From Gelidibacter algens (GTDB taxonomy: Bacteria; Bacteroidota; Bacteroidia; Flavobacteriales; Flavobacteriaceae): 64,000 nucleotides of DNA. The stretch's first letter is position 1, and every line of letters begins with the position of its first letter. Location: assembly GCF_001678675.1 (NCBI RefSeq), contig NZ_LZRN01000009.1, positions 81,027-145,026 on the forward strand, in the 5' to 3' direction. Both the position numbers and the translations under genes were made by a program. The notes under the pieces were generated by a model. It did not search any database. It was not told where the DNA came from and saw nothing but the letters and a program-made list of their open reading frames with translations. Positions 52,312 to 60,462 of this stretch are shown one piece after another.

Positions 52312-53082
52312 TCAAAATCCACGCTCCTTCTGCAACTTCTCATAAGCCTGTTGTACCTGCCTAAATTTATCCACGGCTCCTTTTTGATGCTCTTCACCTA
52401 AATGGATCACACGGTCTGGATGGTATTTTTTGGCCATTTTTCTATATGCGGTCTTGATTTCATCAACACTTGCTTCTTTTGTGATTTCAAGAATTTTATA
52501 GGCATTGTCACTGCTATCATAGAACATCGCCTTAATGCTTTCAAAATCACGCGAACTTATACCGAGATATCCTGCAATGGTATAAATTTGACTCACTTCA
52601 TTCTCTGTCACCATACCGTCTGCTTTGGCAATTCCGAAGAGGAAATGCAACAATTGAAGGCGGGACGCATGATCCATCATGCGCTGTATTTGCACGCACA
52701 CTTGACGCACCGGAATTTGCTGCTGATTGATGCCCTTAAATAATTTGAAGGCATGGTTGGCACGATCCTGACCGTACATGTTTACAAATTGCTGGCGCAC
52801 AAAATCCAGTTCACGCTGGTCTTGATGCCCGTCAGCCTTGATCACCACTGAGGCCAAAATCAATAGGCTGACTTCGAAATCTCCAGGTTGGGTTTGCGGA
52901 CGTGCCTGAGGTTGGCTATCATAAGTTGGACGCTTTTGTTTGGATTGCCAATCACCTAAAAGTGGTGTCCCATTTTTTGATAGCGAATCAGCAATACTTC
53001 CCAACACCAACCCAATAATAGCGCCAATTGGCCCACCAAAAGACCATCCTAAACCTGCACCAATCCATTTTGAAAAATTCAT
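52312..53082 (-). CDS. TerB/DnaJ-domain co-chaperone-like protein
   Basis: 256 residues. N-terminal glycine-rich membrane-associating segment (WIGAGLGWSFGGPIGAIIGLVLGS), a TerB-like helical domain (about 70-170, LLILASVVIKADGHQDQRELDF; LFGIAKADGMVTENEV) and a C-terminal J domain (AYKILEITKEASVDEIKTAYRKMAKKYHPDRV) with the HPD motif. The layout is that of DjlA. It would recruit DnaK to the membrane. It stands alone with its own promoter region. Confidence 0.85.
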   Translation of the reverse strand: MNFSKWIGAGLGWSFGGPIGAIIGLVLGSIADSLSKNGTPLLGDWQSKQKRPTYDSQPQARPQTQPGDFEVSLLILASVVIKADGHQDQRELDFVRQQFVNMYGQDRANHAFKLFKGINQQQIPVRQVCVQIQRMMDHASRLQLLHFLFGIAKADGMVTENEVSQIYTIAGYLGISSRDFESIKAMFYDSSDNAYKILEITKEASVDEIKTAYRKMAKKYHPDRVIHLGEEHQKGAVDKFRQVQQAYEKLQKERGF

Positions 53083-53225
53083 CTCTCTTTTTAATTTTAG
53101 AATTTCAAATATACTATAGTTTGAGCTTTTTAAGGTGAACTTTGTGACTGAAATTTGTATTGAAAACGCGAATGGTTACATTCAATATCCTAACCTATTA
53201 GTGCCCGGTGAAAAGGATATTTTCA

Positions 53226-53250
53226 TATCTTTGCAACCCCGAGCTTCGGG
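53226..53250 (+). promoter_or_regulatory. Bacilliredoxin promoter -7 box and leader hairpin
   Basis: TATCTTTG at 53226-53233 matches TAnnTTTG. It is followed by CCCGAGCTTCGGG (53238-53250), a 5-bp hairpin at the start of the presumed leader, 30 bases before the ATG at 53281. The hairpin may protect the message 5' end. Confidence 0.5.
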
Positions 53251-53280
53251 ATAAATTATTAATTTTAAATATCAAAATAT

Positions 53281-53691
53281 ATGTATCCAGCAGAATTAGT
53301 AAAACCAATGAGAGAAGACTTGACAAAAGTTGGATTTGAAGAATTACATAATGCTCAAGAAGTTGATGCAGCCCTGGCAAAAGAGGGAACAACTTTAATA
53401 GTTGTCAATTCAGTTTGTGGATGTGCCGCAGCAAATGCACGCCCAGGAGCGAGAATGAGTTTACAAAATGATAAACGTCCTGACCATATTGTCACCGTTT
53501 TTGCAGGCGTTGACAAAGAAGCTGTCGACAAAGCAAGACAACTTATGGTGCCATTTCCTCCAAGTTCACCTTGTATGGCTTTGTTTAAAGATGGCGAATT
53601 GGTACACATGTTAGAGCGTCATCATATAGAAGGAAGACCTGCAGAATTGATTGCAGAAAACCTTGTGGATGCTTATAACCACCACTGTTAG
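53281..53691 (+). CDS. Bacilliredoxin (BrxA/BrxB, YphP/YqiW family)
   Basis: 136 residues. Thioredoxin-like fold with the family motif Cys46-Gly-Cys48 in VVNSVCGCAAANARPGA, and a further Cys in PPSSPCMALFKDGE. The family removes bacillithiol from mixed disulfides on proteins. Many Bacteroidota carry members and bacillithiol synthesis genes; none of the latter is in the window. It stands alone with a promoter upstream and a terminator at 53748-53777. Confidence 0.9.
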   Translation: MYPAELVKPMREDLTKVGFEELHNAQEVDAALAKEGTTLIVVNSVCGCAAANARPGARMSLQNDKRPDHIVTVFAGVDKEAVDKARQLMVPFPPSSPCMALFKDGELVHMLERHHIEGRPAELIAENLVDAYNHHC

Positions 53692-53747
53692 AAAGCTAGA
53701 AGCTTGAAGTATGGAGCTTGAAGCGTCACTTTTAATTTTACACTATT

Positions 53748-53777
53748 AAAACCCACGGTATTTATCGTGGGTTTTTT
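53748..53777 (+). terminator. Rho-independent terminator after bacilliredoxin
   Basis: AAAACCCACG / CGTGGGTTTT (10-bp arms, 8-base loop) with extra T residues after the right arm, 56 bases after the stop codon. Confidence 0.85.
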
Positions 53778-53968
53778 GATTTCATGTTGTTCCTTTAAAA
53801 AAATTAAAATCCTATTTTCAATCTGAAAAAGGTAACGTTATTTAAAAATTCAATCTCGTTAAAAATAACATTCGAAGTGCTGCAGAGGATTCTATTTATA
53901 ATGTAAATCAACATAGGCATAACGATTATTAGTAGGTTTTTAGACCAAGTTTTTGTTAATTTTGCAGC

Positions 53969-54706
53969 ATGCGAAAAATATTGGCTTATCCCCTAACTGT
54001 TTTGTATTTGATGTGTTTTATAATCACACTCGTCATATTCCATCCCATTCAATGGATTTGCTTTAATGTGTTTGGTTACCAAGCGCATAAGATTAGTGTA
54101 GACTGGCTGCAGTTTTTCTTAATGCGTTGTCTCAATGTATTGGGCACGCGTTTTACATTTACAAATCCTTATGAGATTAATTTGGACCAACCGCTCATTA
54201 TCGTGGCCAATCATCAAAGCATGTATGACATTTCTCCAATTATGTGGTACATGCGCAAACACCATCCAAAATTTATTTCAAAAAAAGAGTTGGGCAAAGG
54301 CATCCCAAGTGTCTCTTATAACCTCCGCCATGGGGGCTCAGTATTGATAGATCGTAAAAATCCGAGACAAGCCTTACCCGCCATTATGAAATTTGGAGAG
54401 TACATTGAAAAAACCAAACGTGCAGCGGTTATTTTTCCTGAAGGCACCCGAAGTAAAACCGGTGCACCCAAACCTTTTCAAACTAAAGGATTGGAAATAA
54501 TGATCAAAAAAGTGCCCTCAGGTACCATCGTTCCTATCAGTATCAATAACTCATGGAAAATGTTGCGCTATGGCAAATTTCCCATGGGAATAGGAAATCA
54601 TTTGAAATTCACTGTACATCAACCTATCAAAATTGCTACCTTTGTAGATAAGGAAGAATTGATCAGGACTGTTGAACAGACGATTTCTTCAAATATTCAT
54701 CCCTAA
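53969..54706 (+). CDS. 1-acyl-glycerol-3-phosphate acyltransferase (PlsC family)
   Basis: 245 residues. An N-terminal membrane region (LTVLYLMCFIITLVIFHPI), then the acyltransferase motifs: HxxxxD in VANHQSMYDISPIM, motif II around VLIDRKNPRQAL, motif III FPEGTRSKTG and motif IV IVPISINNSW. It makes phosphatidic acid at the inner membrane. TAATTTTG ends 5 bases before the ATG, so the transcript may be nearly leaderless. It precedes the acyl-ACP desaturase by 11 bases, giving a two-gene lipid operon. Confidence 0.9.
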   Translation: MRKILAYPLTVLYLMCFIITLVIFHPIQWICFNVFGYQAHKISVDWLQFFLMRCLNVLGTRFTFTNPYEINLDQPLIIVANHQSMYDISPIMWYMRKHHPKFISKKELGKGIPSVSYNLRHGGSVLIDRKNPRQALPAIMKFGEYIEKTKRAAVIFPEGTRSKTGAPKPFQTKGLEIMIKKVPSGTIVPISINNSWKMLRYGKFPMGIGNHLKFTVHQPIKIATFVDKEELIRTVEQTISSNIHP

Positions 54707-54717
54707 ATTACAGCACT

Positions 54718-55707
54718 ATGTCTTTAAAAAATGTAAGATTGGAAGTGATGCAACATCTGGAAAAAGACGTCGAATCACTTATTGAAAAATACTTAATCCC
54801 TGTTGAAAAAATTTGGCAGCCCAGTGATTTTTTACCAAATTCTGAAAGCGACAAATTTTATGATGAGGTTAAAGAAATCCGCGAATTATCTAAAGAACTG
54901 CCTTATGATTTTTGGGTAGTTTTAGTAGGTGATATGATCACGGAAGAAGCTTTGCCAACCTACGAATCATGGTTGATGGATGTGGAAGGTGTAGACCAAG
55001 TGGGACGAAATTCTTGGGGCAAATGGATACGTCATTGGACCGCTGAAGAAAACAGACATGGGGATTTGCTCAACAAATATTTGTACTTATCAGGGCGTGT
55101 CAACATGAAAGAAATTGAAAAAACCACCCAACACTTAATTGCTGATGGTTTTGATATTGGAACCGATAGAGATCCTTATAAAAACTTTATTTATACCAGT
55201 TTTCAAGAATTGGCAACTTACGTATCCCATAACCGTGTTGCAAAAATTGCCAAAGACAATGGCAATAAGCAACTCTTTAAAATGTGTAATATAATTGCCG
55301 GTGATGAGATGCGCCATCACCATGCGTATTCTGAATTTGTGGAACGTATATTTACAGTAGACCCTAGCCAAATGATGGTGGCTTTTCAAACCATGATGAA
55401 GCAAAAAATTACTATGCCTGCACACTTCTTAAGAGAGTCTGGTGATAAGATAGGAACTGCTTTTGAGGAATTTTCCAATACTGCACAGCGCATTGGGGTT
55501 TATACCTCAGCCGATTATGTAGACATCTTAGAGAAATTGATCAAACGTTGGGACATAGGCAACATTAAGGATCTCACTGATGATGCCGAAAAAGCAAGAG
55601 ATTATCTCATGAAACTTCCAGACCGTATGAAACGTTTGGCAGACCGTATGAAGATTCCTGAAAATTCTTATCAGTTTAAGTGGGTTGAGCCGGCGAGTCT
55701 CAAATAG
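54718..55707 (+). CDS. Acyl-ACP desaturase (soluble di-iron)
   Basis: 329 residues. The di-iron ligands appear as ExxH pairs: Glu111-Asn-Arg-His114 in WTAEENRHGDLL and DEMRHHHAYSEF further on; WIRHWTAEENRHG and the helical body match soluble stearoyl-ACP-type desaturases. It inserts a double bond into fatty acids on acyl carrier protein, using electrons from ferredoxin. It lies 11 bases after the PlsC-family gene, suggesting that membrane fluidity genes are co-controlled. Confidence 0.88.
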   Translation: MSLKNVRLEVMQHLEKDVESLIEKYLIPVEKIWQPSDFLPNSESDKFYDEVKEIRELSKELPYDFWVVLVGDMITEEALPTYESWLMDVEGVDQVGRNSWGKWIRHWTAEENRHGDLLNKYLYLSGRVNMKEIEKTTQHLIADGFDIGTDRDPYKNFIYTSFQELATYVSHNRVAKIAKDNGNKQLFKMCNIIAGDEMRHHHAYSEFVERIFTVDPSQMMVAFQTMMKQKITMPAHFLRESGDKIGTAFEEFSNTAQRIGVYTSADYVDILEKLIKRWDIGNIKDLTDDAEKARDYLMKLPDRMKRLADRMKIPENSYQFKWVEPASLK

Positions 55708-55711
55708 GATA

Positions 55712-56369
55712 GAACGCTGATGACGCTGATTGAGCAGATTTACACTGATTATCTTGTTCAAATTAGTAAACTTAACGTTATCTAACTCCAATTTTATTTA
55801 TAGATAAAACGCTGACGACACAGATGAGACAGATTTTCACTGGTGCATCTGTGTCAATCATAAAACCAGCGTCATTAGCGTTAAATTTAAAAATCGAACT
55901 TTGGAAAACTATAAGCATTCAGAAACCACAGAACTTATTTTAAAATGCTTCTATAATGTTTATAATCAATTGGGTTATGGTTTTCTAGAAAAGGTTTAAG
56001 AAAATGCCATGTTTTTAGAATTGAAATCGATAGGCCTTTTTGTAGAAAAACAAAAGCAAATCAAAGTGTATTATAAACAACAACAAGTTGGAGACTATTT
56101 TGCTGACCTAATCGTTTCAGAATCCGTAATTATAGAAATAAAAGCCGCGGAGTCACTATGCGAAGAACACGAGTTTCAGCTTATAAACTATCTAAAAGCT
56201 AGAGAAATAGAGGTTGGGTTGTTGCTTAACTTCGGAAAGAAACCTCAGATCAAAAGAAAAATATTTTCCAATTCTTCAAATCAGAACAACTCATAATTTA
56301 GAATTCCGGTTCAACAAATGAGAATTAATTATCTGTGCAAATCATAAAAAATCAGTGTCATCAGCGTTC
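55712..56369. mobile_element. Small inverted-repeat-bounded unit around a GxxExxY gene
   Basis: GAACGCTGATGACGCTGATT at 55712-55731 and its complement at 56350-56369 agree at 19 of 20 positions, facing each other about 660 bases apart. Inside are further GCTGAYGAC-type words, an inverted pair GACACAGATG / CATCTGTGTC (55817-55826, 55846-55855) and one gene, the broken GxxExxY frame. It looks like a small repeat-bounded unit; whether it ever moved is not known. Confidence 0.5.
55901..56296 (+). pseudogene. GxxExxY protein (PD-(D/E)xK nuclease-like), stop codon at its signature Tyr
   Basis: From a TTG at 55901 the frame reads ENYKHSETTELILKCFYNVY, then NQLGYGFLEKV, then TAA at 55997-55999, then ENAMFLELKSIGLF and a normal remainder to 56296. 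The family motif GxxExxY is GFLEKVY, so the eponymous Tyr codon has become a stop. The rest contains a nuclease-like core, GDYFADLIV then VIIEIKAAE, matching the Asp and ExK of the PD-(D/E)xK fold. A shorter product could begin at the ATG at 56009 but would lack the motif. It is enclosed by the inverted repeats at 55712 and 56350. Confidence 0.75.
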
Positions 56370-56377
56370 CATTCCAG

Positions 56378-57034
56378 ATGAAGATAAAAGACCATCAAAT
56401 TTCCGAAACTATTGCGTTCGTAAAAGACCAATTAAAAGCAGCTGAAGGTGGTCACGACTGGTTTCACACCCAAAGGGTGCTCAACAATGCCATGCTCATC
56501 GCAAAAGGCGAAACTGTGGATTTCTTTGTAGTTCAGCTTGGTGCGCTGCTCCATGATATAGCCGATAGCAAATTCCATAATGGTGACGAAACCATTGGTC
56601 CGAAAGTGGCCCGTGAGTTTTTGATGCATCTCAATGTGGATATAGCCATTATAGAACACGTCATCAAAATCATTGAAAACATCTCCTTTAAAGGCGGAAA
56701 TGAGCCTCAAAAATTCAAATCCTTAGAATTGGATGTGATCCAAGATGCCGACCGATTAGACGCCCTGGGCGCCATCGGAATTGCAAGAACCTTCAATTAT
56801 GGCGGCTTTAAAAACAGAGCGCTTTTTGATCCTGAAATCGAGCCAAATCTCAAAATGACCAAGGAAGAGTACAAAGCATCAAACGATCCTACCATCAATC
56901 ATTTTTATGAGAAGTTGCTGCTTCTTAAAGATAAGATGAATACACATACCGGACGACAAATAGCTGAAAAACGCCATCAGTTTATGGAAGCGTTTCTCGA
57001 TCAATTTTATGCAGAATGGGATGGTACAAAATAA
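56378..57034 (+). CDS. HD-domain metal-dependent phosphohydrolase
   Basis: 218 residues. HD-fold ligands are visible: His30 in GGHDWFHTQRV, His59-Asp60 in ALLHDIADSKFH and a later Asp in IQDADRLDALGAIG. The KxRxTxxPGxRxAxxRHxFM-type C-terminus reads TGRQIAEKRHQFMEAFL. These proteins hydrolyse phosphate groups, often from nucleotides; no exact substrate can be given. The ATG is 9 bases after the right inverted repeat of the GxxExxY unit, so its promoter may lie within that unit. Confidence 0.85.
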   Translation: MKIKDHQISETIAFVKDQLKAAEGGHDWFHTQRVLNNAMLIAKGETVDFFVVQLGALLHDIADSKFHNGDETIGPKVAREFLMHLNVDIAIIEHVIKIIENISFKGGNEPQKFKSLELDVIQDADRLDALGAIGIARTFNYGGFKNRALFDPEIEPNLKMTKEEYKASNDPTINHFYEKLLLLKDKMNTHTGRQIAEKRHQFMEAFLDQFYAEWDGTK

Positions 57035-57036
57035 AA

Positions 57037-57083
57037 AAGACCTCACAGGTTTTAATCCCGAGGCTTCGGGGCTGTGTGGTCTT
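57037..57083. repeat. Double hairpin sharing the arm of the 2551 repeat
   Basis: Outer arms AAGACCTCACAG / CTGTGTGGTCTT (one mismatch) enclose an inner hairpin CCCGA...TCGGG (57057-57070). It lies between convergent genes and could terminate transcription from either side. The outer arm matches the repeat at 2551-2583 over GACCTCACAGG. Confidence 0.55.
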
Positions 57084-57115
57084 AAAATCTCAAAAGACTG
57101 AACTAATTTTGAATC

Positions 57116-57976
57116 TTAATCTAGTATTGGAGTAACAGTGTAACCAGCATTCTTTAATAAGTTGACAACGCCTTGCGCTCCTCCCAAATGCCCAGCACCA
57201 AAACCATAGAATGTGGAATGTTCTTTAGAAAATTTGGCAATTTCAGGAATCCAATTGTGGTTTCTATCATCTAAAAATTTCTTCATCATTTCAATATCAT
57301 TATCCATAAATTCATCCATATAGTCATACAAGCCCTTAACATCTTCTGCTATATAAAGTTGCGCCATTTTATCGTAAAGCACAGCGCTTTCTTCAGGATT
57401 TTTGATCATCTCCACAAGATCATCTATTTGTTTCTCATAAGATGTATGCTCAAAAATAGCCACTTGGGACGCGTAGGTTTCCAAACCTTCAATGTCTTTA
57501 TTCGCTTCTTTTGCCATGGTCATCAAAGTCATTTCAAAACTTGCCATAGGCTCATCTGAAGAAGCCATCAAAATAACAGATAGTAGCATAAATGGCTTGA
57601 CGGTATTATACATTTGCATGCCAGTACCTGTTTTTTTCTTCAAATAGCTATCAAGCAACTCATATTCACTTTCATCCATATACGCTTTTAACTCCGTTCC
57701 TTTTTCCAAATAAGAATAAGCCATAACATCTTTCATGAATTCAGGGCTCGCCATATCGAGCTCTAGAACGACTTGTTCAGAATTATCAAAAGCAGTTTTG
57801 ACCTTATCTTTTAAGTTGAAATCCTTTTGTGGAATAAGGTGCATGGTCCCGAAAAGGTAGGAAGTTTTAATGCCGTTGCCTTCAATCTTCCAAAGGTTAC
57901 TTGACTCTTGAGCGTTTGTGGCTGCGGTAAGGATGCTCAATAAAATAGTTGCGATAATTTTGATAAGTGTATTCAT
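57116..57976 (-). CDS. TraB/GumN-family protein
   Basis: 286 residues with a signal peptide (LIKIIATILLSILTAATNA). The family motifs are visible: SYLFGTMHLIPQKDF near the N-terminus (first GxxH), VVLELDM, and the C-terminal GAGHLGGAQGVVNLLKNAGYTV (second GxxH). Related eukaryotic proteins act as metal-dependent proteases; the bacterial GumN-type role is not established. It is probably periplasmic. It is convergent with the HD-domain gene. Confidence 0.88.
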   Translation of the reverse strand: MNTLIKIIATILLSILTAATNAQESSNLWKIEGNGIKTSYLFGTMHLIPQKDFNLKDKVKTAFDNSEQVVLELDMASPEFMKDVMAYSYLEKGTELKAYMDESEYELLDSYLKKKTGTGMQMYNTVKPFMLLSVILMASSDEPMASFEMTLMTMAKEANKDIEGLETYASQVAIFEHTSYEKQIDDLVEMIKNPEESAVLYDKMAQLYIAEDVKGLYDYMDEFMDNDIEMMKKFLDDRNHNWIPEIAKFSKEHSTFYGFGAGHLGGAQGVVNLLKNAGYTVTPILD

Positions 57977-57997
57977 AATTTTATAATGTTTTTAAAG

Positions 57998-58102
57998 TTA
58001 AAAAAATAATTCTAATGTGAGATAAATAGCTGCTCCTGCAACAATACCAAGGAGGAGTTTAATGGTTCTGATTTTTTGATTTGTTTTACAGTTTGTTTTC
58101 AT
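57998..58102 (-). CDS. 34-residue membrane microprotein, coupled to upstream gene
   Basis: ATG at 58100-58102 overlaps the TGA of the upstream gene in ATGA (58099-58102). The product is a basic N-terminus (MKTNCKTNQKIRTIK), one membrane helix (LLLGIVAGAAIYLTLELFF) and a stop at 57998. The four-base overlap is a standard sign of translational coupling and is the main support for this short frame. Function unknown. Confidence 0.5.
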   Translation of the reverse strand: MKTNCKTNQKIRTIKLLLGIVAGAAIYLTLELFF

Positions 58103-58494
58103 AACTGTTGGATTTTACCATTATTGAAACTGATTTTTTGATGGTGATTCTCAGATACAAAGTCTAATGTAATTTGATCAAATGTTTCAAATCCTTCTAC
58201 TTGGTCCTTTAATAATTGGTCAATGCGCTCCACTTCTTCGTTAAAATTGGAATACGCACAGTTAATGAGTTGATATTCCACTTTTTCAGTAGTAAAGCCA
58301 TCATCATTGTTATATTGAACACCTTTAGCATACATTGTTTTTTTAATTTTTTCGCAGTTGCAGTGCGTCTCTAAAATACTTTGGATTTGCTCTGTGCTGT
58401 CGTGGTCTTTTTTAAAGTTGATGACTGTTCTGCCAACAACAAAACCAAATATTCCAAAGAGGATAAATGTGATGATGAGTTTTTTTGATTTCAT
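58099..58494 (-). CDS. Unknown membrane-anchored protein with N-terminal helix
   Basis: 131 residues, family not recognised. One N-terminal helix (LIITFILFGIFGFVVGRTV), then a soluble part with a Cys pair in THCNCEKIKK and a later single Cys in INCAYSNF, then an acidic C-terminal half. The topology suggests a periplasmic domain with a possible disulfide. It is coupled to a microprotein gene by the ATGA overlap and is separated from the TraB/GumN gene downstream. Confidence 0.55.
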   Translation of the reverse strand: MKSKKLIITFILFGIFGFVVGRTVINFKKDHDSTEQIQSILETHCNCEKIKKTMYAKGVQYNNDDGFTTEKVEYQLINCAYSNFNEEVERIDQLLKDQVEGFETFDQITLDFVSENHHQKISFNNGKIQQL

Positions 58495-58710
58495 AATAAT
58501 AGGGTTTAAATGATTGGTATTTCTGAAATCAAATTTCCATCAATTAAAACCCTAAAACAAGACAAGCAACCCGATTTTTAGAAAAATAGGGCAAGAATAT
58601 CAAACTATAAAAATTTAATTATCAATAACTTAAGAATAAAAAGAGGTTGCGACAGCAAACAAAAATGAGCCACCCCCAATTTTATAAATTTAGGGCAAAA
58701 CTGGACGCTT

Positions 58711-60423
58711 TTACTTTAAATTATTGAGTTGTTTGATGTAGAAAGAAGGATTTAAACCAGTATTTTGTTTGAAGTATTTAGTAAAAGAATCAGCACTTTT
58801 ATAACCCAGTTCCTCAGCTATAGATTGAATGGAAAAAGATCTGAAACGCTTATCATTTTCTAATCTTACAATGGCATAATTGATACGAAGGTCGTTAATA
58901 TAGGTGTTGAAATTCTTTTGGCAATGTGAATTGACCACTTTTGACAAATAAGAGGTATTTGTTTTTATTTTTTTTGAAACGTTATAAGCGTTGCAGTCTT
59001 GTTTTAAAAAATACTCTTGAGCCTCCAATTTTTTCAACCCTTCAAGAATGTGCTGCGTTACGTCTTCGCCCACCTCTGAAGTTGTATTTTCTTCCAAAAT
59101 GTCGTCTTTAGTATCTACTATTTGAGCACTTTCTTTAGTTTTAACAGTATTCAATCTTTGATGGAGTTCTTGGAATTTTTGTTCGTTCCTTTTCTTATTC
59201 CTATAAAATTTCAGAAGTATGACCAGCAATCCCAAAATCACTAAGGTTGCTCCTAAACCCAAATACAATAAGTAATTTTGTTGATCGTCTTTCTCAGATT
59301 TTAATTGTTGTAGTTCGTCTTGAAATTCCTCAACCTTCTTCTTATCAAAGCTTGTATCTATAATTTGATGTAAGTCTTTTTTAAAATTGTGCTTTTGAAT
59401 GTATTGCTCAAAATAATAATTTGCTTTTTCATAATTGCCTTTTTCTTTATAGGCTTCCGCTAGCAACTTATAATTATCGTCATTATTTGGATAGTTAAGA
59501 CTGTCACGCTCCGTTACAGAAATGGAATTCTCCAAAATGGCAATCACCTCATCATAATTTTTTACCTGATAATGAACCGACGCCAAAGAAAATCGGGTTT
59601 CCATAAGTGTAATATTGTTGCCCATGGCAACACCCAAGGAATCAGCTCTATTCAAATTTTCAAAAGCCTTTTTATATTGGCTCTTTTCAGCATAGGCAGA
59701 GCCTAAATATTCATAAATGCCTTGTTCTGAAAATTGATCCTTCTGAATTTTTGCAGCCTTTAAAGCTCTTTCTCCATAAAATAGAACCGAATCTGGTTGG
59801 CGTAATTTTGTAAACACCATGGCTTGGAGCATATCATTTTTAGACAAAATGAAATTGTTGACATTCTCTGATCCTTCATTTTCAAGAATTAGTTTTCTAT
59901 TCTCTTTAATAATTTGAAGTGCCTCCCCATATTCTCCAATTTGATCTTTAAAATACGCTAAATTATGTTTCAAGGAAATAGTGCTCAAGGTCAAATTATT
60001 GAACTCAGAAATACGTATCGCTTTAAAATAGGCGGGCAACACTTTATCATAGTTTCCTATATCAGAATACGTGTTTCCTAAAGCGTTGTACACACTTACT
60101 TTTAATTCTGGATTGTCAAACTTCTCTAAAAGTTTTTCTGCAGACAATTGATTTTTCAAAGCAAGACCTAAATTTCCCAATACACGATTGGAAGCACCCA
60201 TTAAATTGAAAGCTAAACATTGGGTTTCAAAATCATTGGCCTTTACAGCTCTTTGTAAAAGATGTTTTGAATAGGCAATTGACGCTTTAGGATCAGACCT
60301 CATTTGTTGACCTATTAATTGCTCAACTTCGTCATTTGACAAAGCAACCAAGGTGTCCTTTTCCTGTGCATTTAAAGTGAATGCAAATAAAAATATAATG
60401 AATGAAAGAAGCTGTTTGCTCAT
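58711..60423 (-). CDS. TPR-membrane-AraC type transcriptional regulator
   Basis: 570 residues from the ATG at 60423; thirteen further codons are open upstream but the signal peptide (MSKQLLSFIIFLFAFTLNAQ) fits here. Outside the membrane: several tetratricopeptide repeats (AYFKAIRISEFNNLTLS; YLGSAYAEKSQYKKAFENLNRAD). Then one helix (YLLYLGLGATLVILGLLVILL), a coiled-coil linker and a C-terminal AraC-type DNA-binding domain (FRSFSIQSIAEELGYKSADSFTKYFKQNTGLNPSFYIK). This Bacteroidota layout lets a periplasmic signal reach DNA directly. The signal and targets are unknown. Confidence 0.88.
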   Translation of the reverse strand: MSKQLLSFIIFLFAFTLNAQEKDTLVALSNDEVEQLIGQQMRSDPKASIAYSKHLLQRAVKANDFETQCLAFNLMGASNRVLGNLGLALKNQLSAEKLLEKFDNPELKVSVYNALGNTYSDIGNYDKVLPAYFKAIRISEFNNLTLSTISLKHNLAYFKDQIGEYGEALQIIKENRKLILENEGSENVNNFILSKNDMLQAMVFTKLRQPDSVLFYGERALKAAKIQKDQFSEQGIYEYLGSAYAEKSQYKKAFENLNRADSLGVAMGNNITLMETRFSLASVHYQVKNYDEVIAILENSISVTERDSLNYPNNDDNYKLLAEAYKEKGNYEKANYYFEQYIQKHNFKKDLHQIIDTSFDKKKVEEFQDELQQLKSEKDDQQNYLLYLGLGATLVILGLLVILLKFYRNKKRNEQKFQELHQRLNTVKTKESAQIVDTKDDILEENTTSEVGEDVTQHILEGLKKLEAQEYFLKQDCNAYNVSKKIKTNTSYLSKVVNSHCQKNFNTYINDLRINYAIVRLENDKRFRSFSIQSIAEELGYKSADSFTKYFKQNTGLNPSFYIKQLNNLK

Positions 60424-60462
60424 TGAAAGTTGACCATCAAAATATGGTGTCAAATATAACAA

